From positions 31,558,958 through 31,622,957 of the forward strand of contig NC_134842.1 in assembly GCF_965363235.1 (NCBI RefSeq): a stretch of 64,000 bases of DNA, written 5' to 3'. Below the pieces are notes generated by a model. The model saw nothing but the letters and a program-made list of their open reading frames with translations, had not been told where the DNA came from and made no database searches. The DNA comes from Mytilus galloprovincialis (taxonomy: Eukaryota; Mollusca; Bivalvia; Mytilida; Mytilidae). Numbering within the stretch: the first letter of the stretch is position 1; each line of letters opens with the position of its first letter. Made by a program: the position numbers and the translations under genes. Positions 59,501 through 64,000 of this stretch are shown one piece after another.

Positions 59501-62500
59501 TCTACGGAATCAACAGTTATATTATCATCTACGGAATCAACAGTTCAGTTATCATCAAAGATATCAACAGTTCAGTTATCATCGACAGAATCAACAGTTC
59601 AATTATCATCAACTAAATCGACAGTTCAGTTATCATTAACTGGATCGACAGTTCATTTTTTATCGAGTGAATTAACAGTTCAATCATCATCAATTGAATC
59701 AACAGTTCAAATATTATCGACTGAAGCAGCAGTGCTATCTTCAATGCCAATTAAACAAACAACATCATCCATGTTTTTAGAATCAACAGTTCTCTTTTCA
59801 CCCACTGAATCAACTGTATTGTCCACACCAATATTAACATCAACACCACCAATTGATGGTACACAACCAGACGATACGAATGATCCAGGTATACAGTCTT
59901 ATGTGTGTACAAATAATATGTGGTCTGATTGTCAATGAGACACCCATCTATTTGAGATTTACTGCTAATTGTTTCTTATCAAATAAAAACAATGTTATTT
60001 GAATTGTAAATTGAAAGAACATATATTATAAACTACGTTTTTTTTCTAAGTCTGTATATAGTAATATGCATCATCTTTACAATTACAGTTCGAATTCACA
60101 AGGTACAATATATGTTCTAGTCATAAGAATAGGTTTTTGAAATTGCAAAGATATCATTCTGCTCAGAAAAAGAAACAGTAGTAAAATATGCGTGTTTGGA
60201 AGATACGACCGGAAAAACACATTTATCGCATAAAATATGTTTTTTTGGCATAAAAAGATCAATATGCAATTGGATCATTAGAAATTCTTCCTATCGATAT
60301 AAAATCAAATAATATTAAACATTTATTTACAAGGTGAAATTTCTTATCATTGAATTGCATTTCTACACTACCAAAAATTTACCCACGTTTTTTGGTACAT
60401 TTCTACCCTCTTGTATATCAGTACTGTTACGAAAGACTAGAATCTTGTAATATTACACTTTCCATTAATTCAGTATTGGTCATTAGTATACATTTACTAT
60501 ACAGTTACTAATTTCATGAATTCAGTACTGATATTTTTATCCACATTTGCTGATTTGATTGACAATTTAGGCTATTGTAATTCTCTAATTTACAATCTAA
60601 AATTGTGAACAATTCCTATACCACTTTTATCATCATTTACTGGAAACTAGTATGTATGCTGGTTATAGTTTAATGACAAAGCAATCCTGACAAAAGTAGA
60701 AATAAAACACACCAGACATGTATTCCGTGATACTTCTTTGATCTAAAGGGTAAACCAGGCTAAAAAGACACATAGGCGCTGATATCTGTGTCGTTTATTA
60801 TACTTATTTTTATGGCATTATCGTTCACACTGTTCAAAACAAGGTAACGAAAATACATAACGAAGGCCAAATTGGTAGATATACATGCTCTGATATGAAT
60901 ATTTTAGTTGCCAAGAAAGAAGCATTTATATTTATAAGGTTAGTAAAAGATGTCGACGTTTCTAATAAATGCTTTGATTGACTCTCTGACTATATTTTAT
61001 ATGAATATATTAGTCTATACTGTTGAAAGAGACACAAGAGCCTACACAAAGCGACACGTTTCTCCACTGAGCCAATCAAATTATATTTAACATTTTGCAA
61101 TTAAAAAAAACACGTCTGTGCAAAACTTTGTCGACATTAGAAACAATTATTCTTTCTTGTATAAATATTATTGATATTTTACAGAGTTTTCTTCTCTTTC
61201 TGTTGTCATTGCTATAGCTATATTGTGTGCAATGTTAATTGTATTGGTTGCTACAGTGTTGATAAGAAATGTAAAATGCAGGTAAGAATCTCGTATATGT
61301 AATAAAAAAAAACAACACAATTTATTGTAGTTTAACAAGTTTAAGCCAATATACACATTTTTCGTTCCTTTTTAAACAATTCTGAATGAAAGAATGAAAA
61401 CACTTCTGAAATATTATGTGAGCCATTTTCCTCTTCTGAGTCGTAACAAACTACTTTTTTAATTGCGAGTTTCAGATATCGTTAGTTCGTTTTGCAAAAG
61501 CAGAATTATTAGAAAGATGTCTTTGCCCTTTATATGTATTATTTAATGTACCTATTTAGTCTTGCGTTTCATGTTGTGATAGAAAGTTTCTACTGACAAA
61601 TAACTTATTTTATTGATGGTTCAGACTTGTAATGTTTAAGACATTCCGTCATTGTATGATGAGGCTAGTGGTAGATTGCTTCAATCTGAACCCGACTGAT
61701 ATGAGGTTCATTCAAAAAACATTCCACACACTCTATCTCGATACGATGATACCATTGAGGCAATTAAAGTTCAATTGACGTGGTAGTTTGGAAAGTTTTA
61801 TTTGCAAAATGATCCTGACACTTCCACTTGCTCAAACAACAACCGCGTCACCTTTGCATGGTGGTGTTATTACTGAATGCGACCAATTATCGTTTTATTA
61901 CTTGCAATGCATAACTAAAATGGAACTTTAGTGGACCAAGAACTGTTATCCTTCTCGTGCACATGGGTTTTGTTTGAGTTGATCGATTTGTTTATCTGTG
62001 TGATGATTAGCTAAAATTGTTTTTCTTTCAGTGGTCTTTCATTTTGACTCGAGAGTTTTCTGTTTTTCTTGGATTCATTATGTTATGAACATCTTGGTAT
62101 CTTCTTTCTATTGGACCGAAACATCAACATTATTTTCAATAGAAGTATGAAAATAAAAATTATATTTTAAGCTAATTGATATTGAAATGTCAATTAGCTC
62201 CCTGTATTAAGTGACATCCTTTTATATAAGTTAAAGATTCTACCACAGGAACATATGTGGTACGATATTTTTCCACTTCAGACAATCAAATTTTAATAAA
62301 AAGCGCGAGGCTTGACGAGCTTCGAAATTCAGTGAATTTAATTTTCGATGGGGAAAAATAACACGAGTCATAGTGGTGAAATCTGTTTTGATAATGATGT
62401 TTATGCTCCACTTATGTGCATAATGTTTTTCGGTCTCTGTTTCCGTTCGTTAGTTCTTCCGTCCGTTCGTTCGTTTGTTTGTTCGTTTATTTGTCCTTCT

Positions 62501-63779
62501 TCGGGTTAAATTTATTGATTAAAGTTTTTAGTCTACATAGATTTTGATGAATTTAAAGTCCAATTAACTTGAAACATGGTACACCTGTTCCGTGTGATAT
62601 GATCGTCCTTATTGTAATGCCAAATTAGAGATAATCAAATTTTAAGTTTGAATGTCCATCTAGTATCCATCGCCCCTCTTTTTTTAAGCGGGCACCTGAA
62701 ACGAATTTTTTGTTGTACCAAAACTTTTTATTCATAACAAACCTAAGGCTTATGAGAAAATATACATGGCAATTCTCTGATACTGGTAAAAGAAATACGT
62801 TAGCATGGACACGACTTCGATTAAAAAAACGACTTAATACGAAATCAATCTGAAATACATCGTTTTAAAGCACACACAACAGCAAGTATTCAAACCAGGT
62901 CCCGGATATCTAGATTTTGTTTTAGATTTAACAGTTCTAATACTGTATGAGATCATAAAAATCGGAATAAAATGCAAAAGTAATCTAAAGAAAATTATAA
63001 AATATTTGTATATCGAAAAAGGTATCTAGTACTGCACGTAGTGCATACATATCTAGTGCATGCGTGTTATCAGAATGATGGAATGGTTGAAATATATAAC
63101 GCTTTATAGTATGTCTCAAACACTATAAGTACACATTTACAAAATTAAAGAAATAAAGGGGGTCAAACACTGTTTAGGCTAAATATAAATTAATTTTTAT
63201 TTCGAAGAAACATGTTTTCACAAAGCATATTGAGTTGGATAGTGTGGTTGCAGCCTTTTTTATTCTTCTTGAAAATAGATTATGTATTATGTAATATAAG
63301 CTGTTCATTCCTTTTAATAGTTTCATCTATAAGCATCGTAGCTAAAATAAAAAATAGAAACGAGACTTTGTACTTCTGTACGTTTGTACTTCTACGTCCA
63401 AATCGCTTTCCTGGATTTACGTTCGTTAAGAGCGATCAAAACCAAATATCTAAAGCATAACAACTGAAACAATTGAAGAGCTTTTTACCAAACTTTGGCA
63501 TAAAAATAAAAGCCATATGTCTTGTGTATGACGTTCTTTTAGATATGAAGCATTGGCAATAATTGAAAACAGTTGTAATTTTGTATGTTGTATTTCAGGA
63601 ACACTAACTCAAGATTTAATAGAAACTCATCGTCCCATAACGGTGATTCTAAACACAAAGTTACCACTACGATGACATATAAAAATCCAGATTTCTTTCG
63701 AATGGCTACAGCTTACAAGGCAAAAAGTAAGTGTGATTTAAAAAGACATAGAATTACGATAGACATAATCAAATTATAA
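56438..63779 (+). CDS. Gene C: LDLa / half-LDLa mucin-like single-pass membrane protein
   Basis: Exons: 56438-56522 (ATG 56471), 57954-58064, 58452-59888, 61185-61281 and 63599-63726 or to the stop at 63779. All junctions join in frame, giving 625 residues if exon 5 reads to its own TAA; otherwise the gene runs past the window. Leader: [18 protein letters not shown]. LDLa: residues 21-55 ([20 protein letters not shown]). Half-LDLa: 62-81 ([17 protein letters not shown]). The stalk, from about residue 85 to 520, is rich in [10 protein letters not shown]-like units. Then [10 protein letters not shown], a span ([20 protein letters not shown]) and a tail with [14 protein letters not shown]. It is the closest relative of gene B: identical exon lengths for exons 1 (52 coding nt), 2 and 5. 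The stalk is about one third shorter and lacks B's 37-residue modules. Function unknown, as for B. Confidence 0.82.
57175..57625 (+). repeat. Interspersed repeat family 1
   Basis: Full-length-like copy in gene C intron 1: AAGTGTCCACTTGTATTTTT to GGCAATCATGCCACATCTTC. Confidence 0.8.
57954..58064 (+). CDS. Gene C exon 2, LDLa domain
   Basis: 111 nt, CAG acceptor, GTAAGT donor. Same length, phases and cysteine spacing as gene B exon 2. The acidic box is retained (GDLSDE). Confidence 0.92.
58452..59888 (+). CDS. Gene C exon 3, half-LDLa module and Ser/Thr stalk
   Basis: 1437 nt, CTGAAG acceptor, CCAG/GTATAC donor, phase 1 at both ends as in gene B. After the half-LDLa, [12 protein letters not shown] leads into the stalk. 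9-residue units run from about 59190 to 59730. Only one C-terminal S-M-P-I-K-Q-T module is present, against five in B. Confidence 0.9.
59190..59730 (+). repeat. Coding 27-bp minisatellite in gene C stalk
   Basis: About 20 units of 9 residues, TVQLSSTES-like, with one 8-residue unit (TVQLSAKS). Less uniform than in gene B. Confidence 0.82.
59889..61184 (+). other. Gene C intron 3, aligns with gene B intron 3
   Basis: The first roughly 100 bases after the donor, a GCTGGTTA...TTTAATGA...AAAGC block near 60660 and the 200 bases after it align with gene B intron 3 on either side of the 3.87-kb insertion. No repeat or exon inside. Confidence 0.6.
61185..61281 (+). CDS. Gene C exon 4, membrane span
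   Basis: 97 nt, TTTTACAG acceptor, GTAAGA donor (phase 2 out). Encodes [20 protein letters not shown] then LVATVLI and a basic RNVKCR. Two codons longer than in B. Confidence 0.9.
61282..63598 (+). other. Gene C intron 4
   Basis: AT-rich. Contains the inverted relative of the 47340-47690 repeat at 62430-62650. Otherwise no feature; the 82-codon frame at 63212-63460 has no recognisable motif. Confidence 0.4.
62430..62650 (+). repeat. TTCG/TCCG-rich repeat, relative of 47340-47690
   Basis: CCGTCCGTTCGTTCGTTTG tract followed by a CAATTAACTTGAAACATGGT to GCCAAATTAGAGAT stretch, the complement of the 47340 region. Confidence 0.6.
63599..63779 (+). CDS. Gene C exon 5, cytoplasmic tail
   Basis: ATTTCAG acceptor. 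Encodes [15 protein letters not shown], a Lys/Thr stretch, then [20 protein letters not shown] donor at 63727 conserved with gene B. Read-through would add about 17 residues ending in IIKL and stop at 63777-63779. Confidence 0.82.
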
Positions 63780-63784
63780 CTAGA

Positions 63785-63960
63785 TATCAAAGGTACCAGG
63801 CTGGTAATTTGATACGACAGACGCACGTTTCGTCTACATAAGACTCATCAGTGACGTTCAGATCTAAATAGTCAAACAAGAATAAAATTGAAGAGCATTG
63901 AGGACCAAATATTCCATATATTTATGCCTGGGTTAAGAAAATTCTTAGTATTTCGAATAT
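63785..63960 (-). repeat. Interspersed repeat family 4, inverted copy
   Basis: ACGTTTCGTCTACATAAGAC and TTGAAGAGCATTGAGGACCA blocks as at 15960-16160. Confidence 0.7.
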
Positions 63961-64000
63961 TCATATTTTTGTAAACAGTTGATTTACAAAATGACTCTAT

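Overview
The window looks like nuclear DNA of a bivalve mollusc, most probably a mussel (Mytilus or a close relative). It is AT-rich. Its genes are cut into short exons by GT-AG introns, and most of the sequence is interspersed repeats. Several of these repeats I know from memory as typical of mussel genomes, but I could not run a search. There are no operons, bacterial promoters or CRISPR arrays.

Left edge (1-1.5 kb): an antisense LINE reverse transcriptase fragment lies just upstream of the last coding exon of a fasciclin (FAS1) domain gene. From 1.5 to 9.7 kb there are repeats only: microsatellites, two old repeat families, a worn Penelope-like retroelement with its GIY-YIG nuclease in front of the reverse transcriptase, and a 728-bp palindrome.

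Core (9.77-63.8 kb): a tandem array of three related genes, all on the + strand, called A, B and C here. Each encodes a signal peptide, one complete LDL-receptor class A (LDLa) domain, a second four-cysteine 'half-LDLa' module, a Ser/Thr-rich stalk, one membrane span and a short cytoplasmic tail. Splice sites and phases were checked codon by codon, and every junction joins in frame up to tail exon 5. Gene A is short (201 residues). Gene B has about 870 residues and a very long stalk made of 9-residue repeats. Gene C has about 625 residues and may continue past the window edge. B and C share a cytoplasmic block, FRM-[VA]-TAY-x-AK, which A lacks. A decayed copy of part of gene A's stalk exon sits just in front of the working exon. 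A candidate last exon and poly(A) signal for gene B lie about 0.5 kb upstream of gene C.

The introns of B are much larger than those of C because of insertions. The clearest is a 3.87-kb element bounded by long terminal inverted repeats made of small palindromic sub-repeats. It lies in the intron before B's membrane exon, and C's matching intron lacks it. The other introns and intergenic gaps hold MITE-like palindromes, hAT-like short elements, a composite repeat of three tandem arrays, and more Penelope-like remnants.

The most interesting content is the receptor-like family itself: single-pass, heavily O-glycosylatable proteins whose stalk length varies through coding minisatellites. Their function is unknown. 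The ligand-binding-plus-stalk plan suggests cell-surface recognition or a membrane mucin, but this is inference from architecture only.
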